A DNA stretch of 64,000 nucleotides from Caulobacterales bacterium (GCA_017302105.1 JAFLCS010000002.1:437001-501000); one strand, 5' to 3'; positions 1 to 8,932 are shown, counted from the first letter of the stretch. Translations and numbers: made by a program. The notes: a model not told the origin generated them from the sequence alone.

Positions 1-2
1 TC

Positions 3-635
3 GACAGCACGCGTCGACCGCTCCTGAGCGAGCGCGAAGATGAGTCGCTGTCGGTTTTCGTCGAGCATGGGCTGACGGATCGCTGGACCCTGCAGGTGCG
101 TTCCGAATATCAGCGCGGGCAGGATGCCTTCGTCGACTACGAAGGCGACGGACCAGTCGAAATCGGCCTGCGCTATCAGCTCCTGCGGGCAGCGGGCACG
201 AGTGTCAGCCTCTACGGCGGCTACGTTCGGGCCGGCGAGGGCAGAAACGCCGGCTACGCGGCCCCCGGGGCCGGAGACCACGACTGGGAGGTCAGGGTTC
301 TGGCCGGCCATGGCGGTCGTTACGCCTGGCTCGGCGGCCGCGACGCCTTTGCTGAAGTCCAGCTCGCCCACCGCTTCCGCGACGGCCTGCCCGACGAGGA
401 CCGGCTAGATCTGATGTTCGGCCTGCACGTCGATGCCGACTGGATGGTTCTCAATCAGATCTATGCGGGGCGTACGACCGAAGGGCCGACCGTCAACTGG
501 AGTCACGTCGAGTCCTCCGTCGTGCGGCGCTGGGGCGACTGGAGTTTTCAGGCCGGTTGGCGTCAGGCGATTTCGGGTCGCGGCGAGGTCACCGCCCAGC
601 AGGGTCCGGTTCTGGCGATCTGGCGACGGTTTTAG
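3..635 (+). CDS. C-terminal part of a probable outer-membrane beta-barrel protein (cut by window edge)
   Basis: The frame is open from base 3 with no stop, so only the C-terminal ~210 residues are visible and the true start lies left of the window. A GTG at 96 is in frame, but coding-like sequence continues upstream of it. The product alternates polar and hydrophobic residues, is rich in Tyr, Trp, Gly and Arg, and ends in Arg-Arg-Phe; a terminal Phe is the usual sorting signal of outer-membrane barrels. The RND adaptor gene starts about 70 bases downstream on the same strand, so it may belong to the same transcription unit. I do not recognise the family. The barrel call is an inference from composition and the C-terminus. 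Confidence 0.55.
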   Translation, partial: DSTRRPLLSEREDESLSVFVEHGLTDRWTLQVRSEYQRGQDAFVDYEGDGPVEIGLRYQLLRAAGTSVSLYGGYVRAGEGRNAGYAAPGAGDHDWEVRVLAGHGGRYAWLGGRDAFAEVQLAHRFRDGLPDEDRLDLMFGLHVDADWMVLNQIYAGRTTEGPTVNWSHVESSVVRRWGDWSFQAGWRQAISGRGEVTAQQGPVLAIWRRF

Positions 636-704
636 TCCGCTGAACCGTTTGAAGGCGTGCTCGCCGCAGTTATACCCGCCCCCAATGCCTTCCCGGAGTT
701 GTTC

Positions 705-1841
705 GTGAAATCTGCCAAGCGTCACTTCTTCCTGCTCGCAGCTGTGGCGCTGGTCGTCCTGATGGTGGTGGCGGTTTTCGTCCGCGCTCTTCTGAGCGGC
801 GGGGACGACAAGGGTGGCGGGGCGCCGGGCGGGCCTGGTGGCGGGCGAGCCCAGACCGTTCAGGTGGTCGCCGTCGCCGAGCGGGATTTCGTGAATCAAA
901 TTCAGGCCCTGGGGGTCGCACGCGGACGCCGTAGCGTCGACATCACCTCCTCGACGACCGAGTTGATTACCCGGGTGCTGTTCCGCGACGGCGAGGTCGT
1001 GCGCGCAGGCGCGCCGCTGGTTGAGCTTCAGGCCCGGGAAGAGGACGCCGGCATCGTCACGGCGAGGGCGAACCTGGCTCAGGCCCAGCGAGACTATGAC
1101 CGCTGGCGGGATCTGGCTGAGCGCGGCGTCGCGCCGCGCGTTCAGGCGGAACAGGCCGAGGCGGCACTGGCGACGGCCCAGGCGGGACTGGAAGCGGCCC
1201 AGGCCCGGCGCGGTGATCGGGTTATCCGGGCTCCTTTCACCGGTGTCATGGGCCTGTCGACGGTGACGCCCGGTACGCTGGTAAATCCTGGATCGACCAT
1301 CGCAACGCTGGACGATACGTCCGTGATCCGCGTCGATTTCCCCGTGCCAGAAAGATATCTGTCGCTGGTCCGGGCCGGGACGCCGATCATCGCGACCGCG
1401 GATGCGCTGCCGGGCGAGACCTTTCAGGGGGCCATCGCCCTGGTTGATACCCGCGTCGACCAAGCGACGCGGGCGGTGACCGCACGAGCGGAGTTCACCA
1501 ACGTCGGCGGGCGGCTGCGGCCGGGGATGTCGATTCGGGTTCGGGTCCAGGAAGGCCGCCGCCAGGCCGTCGCGGCCCCGGAGGCCGCCGTCCAGTTTGA
1601 GGGCGACCAGGCCTTTGTCTATCGCGCCGTCCGCGCCGGAGAGGAGACCCAGGCCCAGCGCGTCGTGGTCGAAACGGGGGCCGTCGAGGGGGGCTTCATC
1701 GAGATTCGCAGCGGTGTTTCGGCCGGCGATCAGATCGTCGCCGGCGGACTGAACCGCCTTCAGCCGGGCGCTCCGGTCCGCCTCGAGGGGCAAGGACGGG
1801 GGCAGGGGGGATCGGGCCGCCGCCAGGGCGCGCGCCCATGA
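705..1841 (+). CDS. RND efflux periplasmic adaptor (membrane fusion protein, HlyD/AcrA-like)
   Basis: This is the periplasmic adaptor that would link an inner-membrane RND pump to an outer-membrane channel. The N-terminus has a basic stretch and one hydrophobic anchor (FFLLAAVALVVLMVVAVFV). A lipoyl/biotinyl-like half, an Ala/Gln/Glu-rich alpha-hairpin (around residues 110-160), the second lipoyl half with RAPFTGVMG, and beta-barrel and membrane-proximal domains follow in the usual order. An upstream GTG at 657 is open too. I prefer GTG 705 because GGAG lies about 7 bases before it and the protein then begins directly with the anchor. It ends in an ATGA overlap with the pump gene, so the two are translationally coupled. 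No outer-membrane factor follows, and the substrate cannot be told. Confidence 0.9.
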   Translation: MKSAKRHFFLLAAVALVVLMVVAVFVRALLSGGDDKGGGAPGGPGGGRAQTVQVVAVAERDFVNQIQALGVARGRRSVDITSSTTELITRVLFRDGEVVRAGAPLVELQAREEDAGIVTARANLAQAQRDYDRWRDLAERGVAPRVQAEQAEAALATAQAGLEAAQARRGDRVIRAPFTGVMGLSTVTPGTLVNPGSTIATLDDTSVIRVDFPVPERYLSLVRAGTPIIATADALPGETFQGAIALVDTRVDQATRAVTARAEFTNVGGRLRPGMSIRVRVQEGRRQAVAAPEAAVQFEGDQAFVYRAVRAGEETQAQRVVVETGAVEGGFIEIRSGVSAGDQIVAGGLNRLQPGAPVRLEGQGRGQGGSGRRQGARP

Positions 1842-4800
1842 TGCTGTCGGACATCTCGGTCCGCCGCCCGGTCCTGGCGGCGGTTGCGGCCATTGTGCTG
1901 GTGGTACTGGGGGCTGCGGCCTTCTTCCTGTTGCCGGTACGCGAACTTCCCGACATCGATCCGCCGGTGGTGTCGATTTCCACCAGCTATCCAGGGGCCT
2001 CGGCCGAGGTCATCGAGAGCCGCATCACCGAGCCGATCGAACAGCAGGTGGCGGGTATCCAGGGCGTCGAGCGCATCACGTCGTCCAGCCGCGACGGACA
2101 GTCGCGCGTGAGCATCGAATTCAGCCTGGATCGCGACATCGACGCAGCGGCCAACGATGTCCGCGACCGGGTCAGCCGCGTCGTGGGCCGACTGCCCAAC
2201 CAGGCCGACCCGCCCCAGGTGGCCAAGGCCGATTCGGACGCCTCGCCGATCATCATTGTCTTCTTCCGCTCCACGACGATGAACCGACTGGAACTGACCG
2301 ATTATGCCGACCGCTATCTCGTCGAGCGGTTCTCGACGGTACCGGGTGTGGCGGCGGTCCAGATTTTCGGGGAGCAGCGCTATGCCATGCGCATCTGGCT
2401 GGACCCGGCCGCCATGGCAGCGCGCGGCCTGACGGTTACCGACATCGAAAATGCTCTGACCGCCCAGAATGTCGAACTACCCGCCGGGTCGCTGGAATCG
2501 ACCAGCCGCGACTACACGGTGCGGGTCGCACGCAACTTCTCCACGCCGGAACAGTTCGCCTCGCTGCCGCTGTCCGGCTCGGCCGAGGACGGTGCCTATG
2601 TGACGCGTCTGGGTGACATCGCTCGCATCGAAGAGGCCCCTTCGGAGCACCGTCGCCTGTTCCGAGGCAATGGCGTGGACCAGATCGGGCTGGCTGTCAC
2701 GCGCCAGTCCCAGGCCAATGATCTGGAGATCTCCGCGGGTGTCGCTGAGGTTGTCGAACAGGCCCGCGCCGGCCTGCCTCCGGGTTCCGAGCTGGTGGTC
2801 GGGTCGGACAATTCTGTCTTCACAAGCCACGCGATCGAGGAGGTCTGGATCACCATCGGCATTGCGCTGGTTCTGGTCGCCCTGGTGAATTTCGTCTTCC
2901 TCGGCACGCTGCGTGCCGCCTTCATTCCGTCGATCGTCGCGCCGATCTGCCTGTTGTCCACCTTCATCGTGCTGGGAGCGCTGGGATTCTCCCTGAACCT
3001 GATGACCCTGCTGGCGCTGGTTCTGGCGATCGGGCTGGTGGTCGATGATGCCATCGTTGTCACAGAGAATATTCAGCGCCGGATCGACCTGGGCGAGCCG
3101 CCGCTCGTCGCGGCGATCCGGGGCGCGCGTCAGGTCTTCTTCGCCGTGGTGGCCACCACCATTGTGCTGATCGCGGTCTTTGCGCCGCTGATGTTCCTGC
3201 CGGGCTATACGGGCCGACTGTTCGTGGAACTGGCGGTAGCCATCGCGGCCGCAGTCGCGTTCTCGGCCTTCCTGGCGCTCAGCCTGTCACCGATGCTGGC
3301 GTCCAAGATCCTGCGGCCGGCCCGCACCGAGGGCTGGGTGGCGCGACGGGTCAATGCGGCCATGGCCGCGCTCAGGGAGTCCTATCACGACAGCCTGGAA
3401 ATGCTGCTTGGGCGGCGGGTCGCCGTCCTTGGTGCGGGCATCGCCGTTCTGGTCGTTGGGCTTGGTGCGTGGGGCCTGTTCTCGGCCCTGCCTGAAGAGC
3501 TGGTCCCTCCTGAGGACCGCGGCCGCGTGATCGTGCGGGCCGAGGCGGCCGAAGGCACCGGCTTCGACTACACGCGCGACATCATGTTGCAGATTGAACC
3601 GATGCTGGAGACCTATCGTCAGAACGGCGAGGCCGACAGCTATCTGGTTTCGGCACCCGGCTTCGGCGGCGGAAGTTTCAACAGCGGCAACGGCGTCCTG
3701 GTGCTGAGCGACTGGGGGCAACGTGACCGGTCCGCCGACGAGATCAGCCGGGAACTGGGCCGTCAGGTCAGTCAGATAACCGGTGCCCGTGTCAATGCCT
3801 CGACGCCCGGCGCGCTCCAGCGTCGGGGCAGCGGCAGCTCCAACAGTGTCGAAATGGTCGTGACCGGCTCGGACTATGAATCGATGTACGCTTGGCTGCG
3901 CCCGGTGATGGCCGCCGCCCGCGACAATCCGGGCCTCCAGCGCCCGCGCCTGGACTATGAACCCAACTCGCCACGTGTGCTGGTCGACGTCGACCCCGAA
4001 CGTTCGGCTGCGCTGGGCGTCTCGGCCCAGGGAGTCGGTCGCACCCTGGAGACCATGTACGGCGGGCGGCGAGCGACGACCTACATTCGCGGCGGCCAGG
4101 AATACGACGTCATCCTTCAGACCGACCGCGCCAACCGGCAGGCGGTCGATGATCTGAACCAGCTCTATGTCCGCAGTGACACCGGGGTACTGACGCCCCT
4201 GTCGTCGGTGATCGATACCCGCACCTCGGGCGACACGCCGGATCGCCGTCGGGTGGATCGCCTGCGTTCAATCACCCTGACCGCGGATCTGGGCGACGGC
4301 TACACGGTCGCGGATGCCGTCGACTTTCTGGAGGGTCTGACGGCTGAGCAGCCGCCCGGGCCGATCGTGCGCTGGGGCGGGGCGGCGCGCGACCTCCAGG
4401 ATGCCAGTGGGGCTGTCGCCGTCGCCTTTGGCCTGGCGTTGCTGCTGGTCTTTCTCGTCCTGGCCGCGCAGTTCGAAAGCTGGATCTCGCCGGCGGTGAT
4501 CATGCTGACGGTGCCGCTGGCGGCGGCGGGTGGACTGTTCGGCCTGTTCATGGCCGGATCGAGCCTGAACATCTATTCCCAGATCGGCCTCATCATCCTG
4601 ATCGGGGTGGCGGCCAAGAACGGCATCCTGATTGTCGAATTCGCCAATCAGCTGAGGGATCAGGGTCGCTCGATCCGCGAGGCGGTGATCGAGGCGTCTT
4701 CGCTGCGGCTCAGGCCCATCATCATGACCTCGATCGCTACGGCGTTCGGGGCCTTGCCGCTGGTCTTGTGGCAGGGGGCCGGCGCGGGCAGCCGTCAGAC

Positions 4801-4972
4801 CATCGGCGTGGTCATCTTCGCCGGGGCGATCTTTGCCACCCTGCTGACGCTGTTCATCCTGCCGGTGTTCTACAATCTTCTGGCGCGCTACACGAAGAGC
4901 CCTGAGCACGTCGCTCAGGAGATCGAGTCGTTCGAGGACGAGGAGCGCAAGAGCGCTCAGCCAGCGGAGTAA
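1838..4972 (+). CDS. RND multidrug efflux permease, AcrB/HAE1-like
   Basis: This is a proton-driven inner-membrane exporter of 1044 residues, the normal length for the AcrB family. The N-terminus (SDISVRRPVLAAVAAIVL) is the first transmembrane helix. A large periplasmic loop, a cluster of helices around residues 335-560, a second periplasmic loop and a C-terminal helix bundle follow. The paired aspartates D403-D404 in LAIGLVVDDAIVV match the proton-relay pair of AcrB helix 4. The start overlaps the adaptor stop by 4 bases. The closest relatives are probably HAE1 pumps for amphiphilic compounds. The tail is acidic and charged (ESFEDEERKS). No local regulator gene is visible. Confidence 0.95.
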   Translation: MMLSDISVRRPVLAAVAAIVLVVLGAAAFFLLPVRELPDIDPPVVSISTSYPGASAEVIESRITEPIEQQVAGIQGVERITSSSRDGQSRVSIEFSLDRDIDAAANDVRDRVSRVVGRLPNQADPPQVAKADSDASPIIIVFFRSTTMNRLELTDYADRYLVERFSTVPGVAAVQIFGEQRYAMRIWLDPAAMAARGLTVTDIENALTAQNVELPAGSLESTSRDYTVRVARNFSTPEQFASLPLSGSAEDGAYVTRLGDIARIEEAPSEHRRLFRGNGVDQIGLAVTRQSQANDLEISAGVAEVVEQARAGLPPGSELVVGSDNSVFTSHAIEEVWITIGIALVLVALVNFVFLGTLRAAFIPSIVAPICLLSTFIVLGALGFSLNLMTLLALVLAIGLVVDDAIVVTENIQRRIDLGEPPLVAAIRGARQVFFAVVATTIVLIAVFAPLMFLPGYTGRLFVELAVAIAAAVAFSAFLALSLSPMLASKILRPARTEGWVARRVNAAMAALRESYHDSLEMLLGRRVAVLGAGIAVLVVGLGAWGLFSALPEELVPPEDRGRVIVRAEAAEGTGFDYTRDIMLQIEPMLETYRQNGEADSYLVSAPGFGGGSFNSGNGVLVLSDWGQRDRSADEISRELGRQVSQITGARVNASTPGALQRRGSGSSNSVEMVVTGSDYESMYAWLRPVMAAARDNPGLQRPRLDYEPNSPRVLVDVDPERSAALGVSAQGVGRTLETMYGGRRATTYIRGGQEYDVILQTDRANRQAVDDLNQLYVRSDTGVLTPLSSVIDTRTSGDTPDRRRVDRLRSITLTADLGDGYTVADAVDFLEGLTAEQPPGPIVRWGGAARDLQDASGAVAVAFGLALLLVFLVLAAQFESWISPAVIMLTVPLAAAGGLFGLFMAGSSLNIYSQIGLIILIGVAAKNGILIVEFANQLRDQGRSIREAVIEASSLRLRPIIMTSIATAFGALPLVLWQGAGAGSRQTIGVVIFAGAIFATLLTLFILPVFYNLLARYTKSPEHVAQEIESFEDEERKSAQPAE

Positions 4973-4974
4973 AA

Positions 4975-5586
4975 ATGGACAGGCTTCTGGACGGGTATCA
5001 GCGGTTCCGCGCGGGCGGCTGGACCGATCACCGCGAGCGATTGCAGGCCCTGGCCGACGAAGGCCAGAAGCCCCTCGCCATGATCGTTGCCTGTTCGGAT
5101 AGCCGGGCCGACCCGGCCATGGTCTTCGACACTGCGCCAGGCGAGCTGTTCGTGGTCAGGAATGTGGCCAATCTCGTGCCACCCTACACCCCGGACGGCG
5201 GCCTTCGCGGCACCTCGGCGGCGCTGGAGTTTGGCATTCGGGTCCTCGAGGTGCCGGACCTGATCGTCATGGGCCACCAGAGGTGCGGCGGGGTGCATTC
5301 GCTGGTCCACGGCTTTCCCGAGCGAGCCCAGGACTTCGTCGAGCCGTGGATGCGCCTGGCTCAGCCGGCCGTCGATGCCGCGCGCGCGGCCGGTACGCCC
5401 GAAGACCTGATCGACGACGTGTGCGAGCACGAGACCGTCAAGCTCAGCCTAAAAAACCTGCGAACCTTCCCCTGGATCGCCCAGCGCGAGGCCGATGGCC
5501 GCCTGCGGCTGCACGGCTTCCGCTTCGGCATCGCCGACGGTGTGCTGGAACGGCTGGAAGCGGACGGAACATTCGCAGCGGTTTGA
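4975..5586 (+). CDS. beta-class carbonic anhydrase
   Basis: This enzyme interconverts CO2 and bicarbonate in the cytoplasm. The four expected active-site residues are present: C40 and D42 in ACSDSR, H101 and C104 in GHQRCGG. The 203-residue length is typical of bacterial beta carbonic anhydrases (Can/CynT type). The gene starts 2 bases after the efflux pump stop, with GGAG overlapping the end of the pump gene, so it is probably co-transcribed. A functional link with the pump is not obvious. Confidence 0.95.
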   Translation: MDRLLDGYQRFRAGGWTDHRERLQALADEGQKPLAMIVACSDSRADPAMVFDTAPGELFVVRNVANLVPPYTPDGGLRGTSAALEFGIRVLEVPDLIVMGHQRCGGVHSLVHGFPERAQDFVEPWMRLAQPAVDAARAAGTPEDLIDDVCEHETVKLSLKNLRTFPWIAQREADGRLRLHGFRFGIADGVLERLEADGTFAAV

Positions 5587-5690
5587 CGTCGCGTCCGTTG
5601 GGTTGCTGAACAAATAAAATACAGCGTGGAGTTGCCCCCCCTTCAGCTTCACCTAGGCTTGCCGCCGGCAAGGACGTGGGAGCGATCGCC

Positions 5691-6461
5691 ATGAGCGACT
5701 GGATGTTTGATGACGGCTCGGCTGAGGCCTTGCTGAATCAGGACTATGCGCCAACCGGGCCGTTGGTCCATGACGACATCGTGGAGACGCAGATTGCGCC
5801 CTACCAGGATCCCCTGTCGACCGGGGGGGCACCGGAAGGTGACGATCTGGAGGACCTGACCTACGTATTTCCGCGTCACAACGATGCCGTCTTCAGCGGC
5901 GGTGGTCGGTGGCAGACCGACACGGCGTGGTTGGATGACGGGACAGAAGAGCCGTTGCCTTGCACGCCGCCTCCCGATGGGCCGACGCCGGCGGGCGTGG
6001 ACGTGGGTGAGTTGCGGGACATCGCCCGAGATGCAGCGAATGATATTCGAGAGCGAGATAATAGTGTCGAATGGGGCGCGCTGTTTTACGAATTGGATGG
6101 TCAACTCCACTCGACCAGAGTCGTATCTCAAAACAGCAGCTCAAGTATCGGTTTTAACTATAGTGATTCGACATTCCTGCCGGATGGTGCGCGCATTGTG
6201 GGTTGGATTCACAATCATCCTTATGAACGAGGCACTGGTCGACAGGACGGTTTCGGTGCTGACGATGAAGCAGGCATTGATACGATGATCAGAGAGGCAA
6301 GCCGTAGCGGCGGTCGCTTTTCAGCAGACCCGAATATGATGACGTACACGATTCCAAACGACAGTGATCGTGATGCGTCAAACGATCCGCTGCTCGAATT
6401 CGACGAAGAGGCGTCTCGCAATGCGCGTGGAACCGTCATTGGGCCATGCCGTGGAAGCTGA
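5691..6461 (+). CDS. JAMM/JAB-like metallopeptidase-domain protein, copy 1 (intact)
   Basis: The product has about 256 residues. The first ~100 are acidic with no signal peptide, then a Pro-rich linker (CTPPPDGPTPAG), then a domain resembling the JAB/MPN zinc-peptidase fold. It has a conserved Glu in SVEWGALFYELDG and an HxHP motif in GWIHNHPYERG, followed by GADDEAGID where JAMM enzymes have SxxD. The Ser position appears to be Gly here. The C-terminus is RGTVIGPCRGS. A longer GTG start at 5676 exists; ATG 5691 is preceded by GGGAG. The gene overlaps a lipoprotein gene, and the two-gene unit is repeated just downstream. Function is unknown; an effector with a membrane-attached partner is one possibility. 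The JAMM assignment comes from motifs only. Confidence 0.7.
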   Translation: MSDWMFDDGSAEALLNQDYAPTGPLVHDDIVETQIAPYQDPLSTGGAPEGDDLEDLTYVFPRHNDAVFSGGGRWQTDTAWLDDGTEEPLPCTPPPDGPTPAGVDVGELRDIARDAANDIRERDNSVEWGALFYELDGQLHSTRVVSQNSSSSIGFNYSDSTFLPDGARIVGWIHNHPYERGTGRQDGFGADDEAGIDTMIREASRSGGRFSADPNMMTYTIPNDSDRDASNDPLLEFDEEASRNARGTVIGPCRGS

Positions 6462-6957
6462 TCGGCTCGACCTGGCTCTGGTTGTCTCGCTGCTGATCCT
6501 TTCAGCCTGTGCCGCTCCGTCAGCGCTTGCTAGCCGACCCGGAGACACGCTGCCCGACGGCACAGTGGTGGTGGCGGTTCGCCCGAACGCAGCGGGAAGC
6601 AATGCGACGACTTGGTCCGGCGTTTGTGATGGTGAAGCTTTCTCGCTCACATGGTCCTGGCCGCCGGACACGGTGCGATTTGAGGGCGGCGACGGTGCTC
6701 GGACCTACGGCGGCGATGAGCCGTTCTTGCGGGCCATGTTTGTGCCGGCGGCACCGTTGATGATCTACGCTACCTGCGTCGAGTCGAATGGCGAGATCAA
6801 CATCGGGGTCCTCAGCGTTCGTCGTGATCCGGCTGACGACATCCAGATTGCGCGTGGCGAGATGGTCTTTAGTCGGCGCGGTGAGCTGGTCGCCTTTTAC
6901 GGCCCCTACGTCACCGACGTGTTGTCACTGTCGGTTGCAGATCGCATCCCAGAATAG
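6451..6957 (+). CDS. putative lipoprotein, partner of JAMM-like copy 1
   Basis: The product has ~168 residues with a hydrophobic segment and lipobox (VVSLLILSAC|A), pointing to lipid attachment at that Cys and export to the envelope. I chose GTG 6451 because it leaves a normal short n-region; ATG 6421 in the same frame would give ten more residues. Either start overlaps the upstream JAMM-like gene, so the two are coupled. The mature part (TWSGVCDGEAFSLTWSWPP, later ARTYGGDEPF) is recognisably related to the broken lipoprotein gene at 7527-8116. I know no family for it. Its pairing with a cytoplasmic-looking peptidase recalls effector/immunity pairs, but that is inference. Confidence 0.65.
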   Translation: MEADRLDLALVVSLLILSACAAPSALASRPGDTLPDGTVVVAVRPNAAGSNATTWSGVCDGEAFSLTWSWPPDTVRFEGGDGARTYGGDEPFLRAMFVPAAPLMIYATCVESNGEINIGVLSVRRDPADDIQIARGEMVFSRRGELVAFYGPYVTDVLSLSVADRIPE

Positions 6958-6990
6958 CTCATTCTGACATTCAGGATCTGGGCGGCCTGA

Positions 6991-7537
6991 ATGCAATTCG
7001 AACCTGGGCCACCGCCCCACCGGGCTGAAAACGGGGTGCCAACCCAGCTACCGGATGGGCCAACGCCGGCGGGGGGAGTTGGACGAGCAGCGCGATCTGA
7101 CTCGCGAACCGTACAACAAGACCAACAATCACCCAGGTTCGGTAGAATACGGTGCCTACATCTATGCGATGCCTGACGGTTCACTGGGGACGACGATACC
7201 GTTTGAGACAGGGGGCAAAGGCGAATTGACTGTGATATTGGGTAGAGGAACGATGCCGGATGGCACGCGCATCGTAGCTTGGGTCCATACTCACCCGGAC
7301 GGCGGCGACGTGCGCCAGAACCGAATATCTCACAATGATGTGCAGGAATTGAATGCCATCAAAGGCATCACACCCGATAGTGCCGCCGCAAATAGCTACG
7401 GCTGGAGTGGAGATCCAATCGTATTGGCGTGCATTGCCGAGGTTAGGGGCCTTGGTGATGGTGATGTGAGCAAATACCACAGAACTGACTTCGCCAATCG
7501 TCCGGGGACGGTGCTAGGTGGATGTTATGGCGACTAG
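6991..7537 (+). pseudogene. JAMM-like metallopeptidase-domain protein, copy 2 (frameshifted at a G6 run)
   Basis: This is a second copy of the gene at 5691. The C-terminal part (frame starting at ATG 7055) carries the JAMM-like signature better than copy 1: Glu in SVEYGAYIYAMPDG, then VAWVHTHPDGG and SHND. The linker PDGPTPAG, shared with copy 1, is read only in another frame (from ATG 6991). The frame changes at six G residues, 7071-7076. Compared with copy 1, about 11 bases are missing there, which is not a multiple of three. The acidic N-terminal half is absent. ATG 7055 could still produce the bare domain (160 residues), so it may be a trimmed gene rather than a dead one. It overlaps the next gene by a few bases. 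Confidence 0.6.
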
Positions 7538-8116
7538 GCTGACGGTTGTCGTGACTATCTCAGGCATGAGCGGTCTCGGCTGCGCGACTGTGCCGGAGCC
7601 ACCGGTGCCGCCAGTAGTAATCCGATCCTTGGAATCCCGGCCGCAGGATCGTGCCGTCCTCTATGTCGGTCGCTGTAATGGTGAAGACATCTCCGTTCGT
7701 GTGGAAGCCAAGACGACCTGCCGCCGCAGGTCGTGGTTACGCGGGGCCGACAGAGCCGTACCTATGGCGTCACTGAACCCTTCGGGCGCGGGATATTCCT
7801 CGGTGCGCGATAAGATCAGAAGGATTTGTCCTGTTACGGTTCAGACCTCATTGTCCTGGCCCTTTTGCACGCGGCTCGCGACGGCGAGCCGCAATTCCGG
7901 GTCGCTTCGGTCTATCTCGACGGCGAACTCCGGGTTGCTCAATATCATGGCATTGACGTTGAGCCGTCGAGCACAATCGAGAGGTTCGACCTCCGCTATT
8001 ACCGGCGCCGCCTCGATTGCCGCTATTGGGACGAACGGACTGACGAACGCCAAGTCTGCCTATCAGGGGTTGATGCAGACTGGAGGGAGTTCCGGGCGGC
8101 ACGCGAGTCCGACTAG
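7527..8116 (+). pseudogene. putative lipoprotein, copy 2 (frameshift plus in-frame stop)
   Basis: This is related to the lipoprotein gene at 6451. The start (ATG 7527) gives a signal peptide with lipobox SGLGC, then VGRCNGEDISVRVE, matching the VCDGEAFSL region of copy 1. After about 7705 the homologous reading moves to another frame (DDLPPQVVVTRG, SRTYGVTEPFGRGIF, matching ARTYGGDEPFLRAMF in copy 1). That frame meets TAA at 7811-7813 and then stays open to 8116 (CYGSDLIVLALLHAARDGEP and onward). At least two lesions are therefore needed to explain it. The last 96 codons, from TTG 7826, could be an independent small ORF, but the alignment favours decay. It converges on the hydrolase gene with a 4-base overlap. 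Confidence 0.55.
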
Positions 8117-8781
8117 GATTCGGCCTGTTCCGCCGCCGCGCTGGCGGCCATGCGCATGTCGAGGTAGCGGGCGACCCGCCCTTCGACGTCGGCCATGTTG
8201 TTCTCCCAGAAGTGGGAGGCCCCTTCGATCAGGTCGTAGTCGATGACGATGCCCTTCTGGGCCCGCAGCTTGGCGACCACGCGCTCAACCTCGGCCGGCG
8301 GCACGATGGTGTCGGCAGATCCATGCAGGAACAGGCCCGAGGCGGGGCAGGGGGCCAGGAACGAGAAGTCGTACATATTGGCCGGGGCGCTGACGGAGAT
8401 GAAGCCGTCCGTCTCGGGTCGGCGCATCAAGAGCTGCATCCCGATGAAGGCCCCAAACTGGTAGCCTGCCACCCAGGTCTGGGAGCTCTGCGGGTTCTGG
8501 GCCTGGAGCCAGTCGAGCGCCGTGGCCGCATCGGCCAGCTCGCCGATGCCGGAATCGAACTCGCCCTGCGAGCGGCCGACACCGCGGAAGTTGAACCGCA
8601 GGGTGGCAAAGCCGCGCGTCATGAACAGGTGGTACATCTGCACCGCCACAGGGTTGTTCATGTGACCGCCCGCCTTGGGGTGCGGGTGCAGGATCAGGGC
8701 GATCGGCGCGGTTGGGGTCTTGCCAGGTGAATAGCGGGCCTCAATGCGGCCGGCGGCTCCGGGCAGGATCACTTCAGGCAT
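8113..8781 (-). CDS. alpha/beta hydrolase (dienelactone hydrolase-like, COG2945 type) with Gln in the nucleophile elbow
   Basis: The 222-residue protein has a compact alpha/beta hydrolase pattern. It shows LILHPHPKAGGHMNNP with the oxyanion region, FNFRGVGRSQGEFD, and a nucleophile elbow reading AGYQFGAFIG where the family normally has GxSxG. The triad Asp region (GSADTIVPP) and His (EGASHFWE) are present. The codon for the odd residue is CAG on the coding strand, so Gln replaces Ser. The protein may be a binding or non-hydrolytic member, or use another residue. The gene is transcribed away from iscR, sharing the 150-base divergent spacer. Confidence 0.85.
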   Translation of the reverse strand: MPEVILPGAAGRIEARYSPGKTPTAPIALILHPHPKAGGHMNNPVAVQMYHLFMTRGFATLRFNFRGVGRSQGEFDSGIGELADAATALDWLQAQNPQSSQTWVAGYQFGAFIGMQLLMRRPETDGFISVSAPANMYDFSFLAPCPASGLFLHGSADTIVPPAEVERVVAKLRAQKGIVIDYDLIEGASHFWENNMADVEGRVARYLDMRMAASAAAEQAES

Positions 8782-8820
8782 GGACGAACCCCAGGCAAAT
8801 CAGATGCGGGCGACCGCAGA

Positions 8821-8853
8821 ATAGTTGACCGCCCTAGTTGGTTTCTCTATCTG
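8821..8853 (+). promoter_or_regulatory. IscR-type box overlapping the -35 of the suf promoter
   Basis: ATAGTTGAC at 8821-8829 followed by TAGTTGG at 8835-8841 fits both halves of the E. coli type-1 IscR consensus (ATASYYGACT, then YAGTCRR) with few mismatches. TTGACC (8825-8830) and TATCTG (8848-8853), separated by 17 bases, form a plausible promoter, so IscR bound here would cover the -35. The box lies about 90-110 bases before the iscR start and suggests autoregulation by Fe-S-loaded IscR. This was read by eye and not scored with a matrix. Confidence 0.6.
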
Positions 8854-8932
8854 CTGCGTGCAAGACGCCAGCAAGGCGGCGGGTCTTAGCACAGCTGTCG
8901 CCGATGGCGCGCGATTTGTTGAAGGAAACGGC

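Noticed and set aside
405..1793. 462-codon minus-strand open frame across the RND adaptor gene
   Set aside because: It is Arg/Pro/Gly-rich, with no family pattern, and antisense to a clear adaptor gene; long antisense frames are expected at this GC content.
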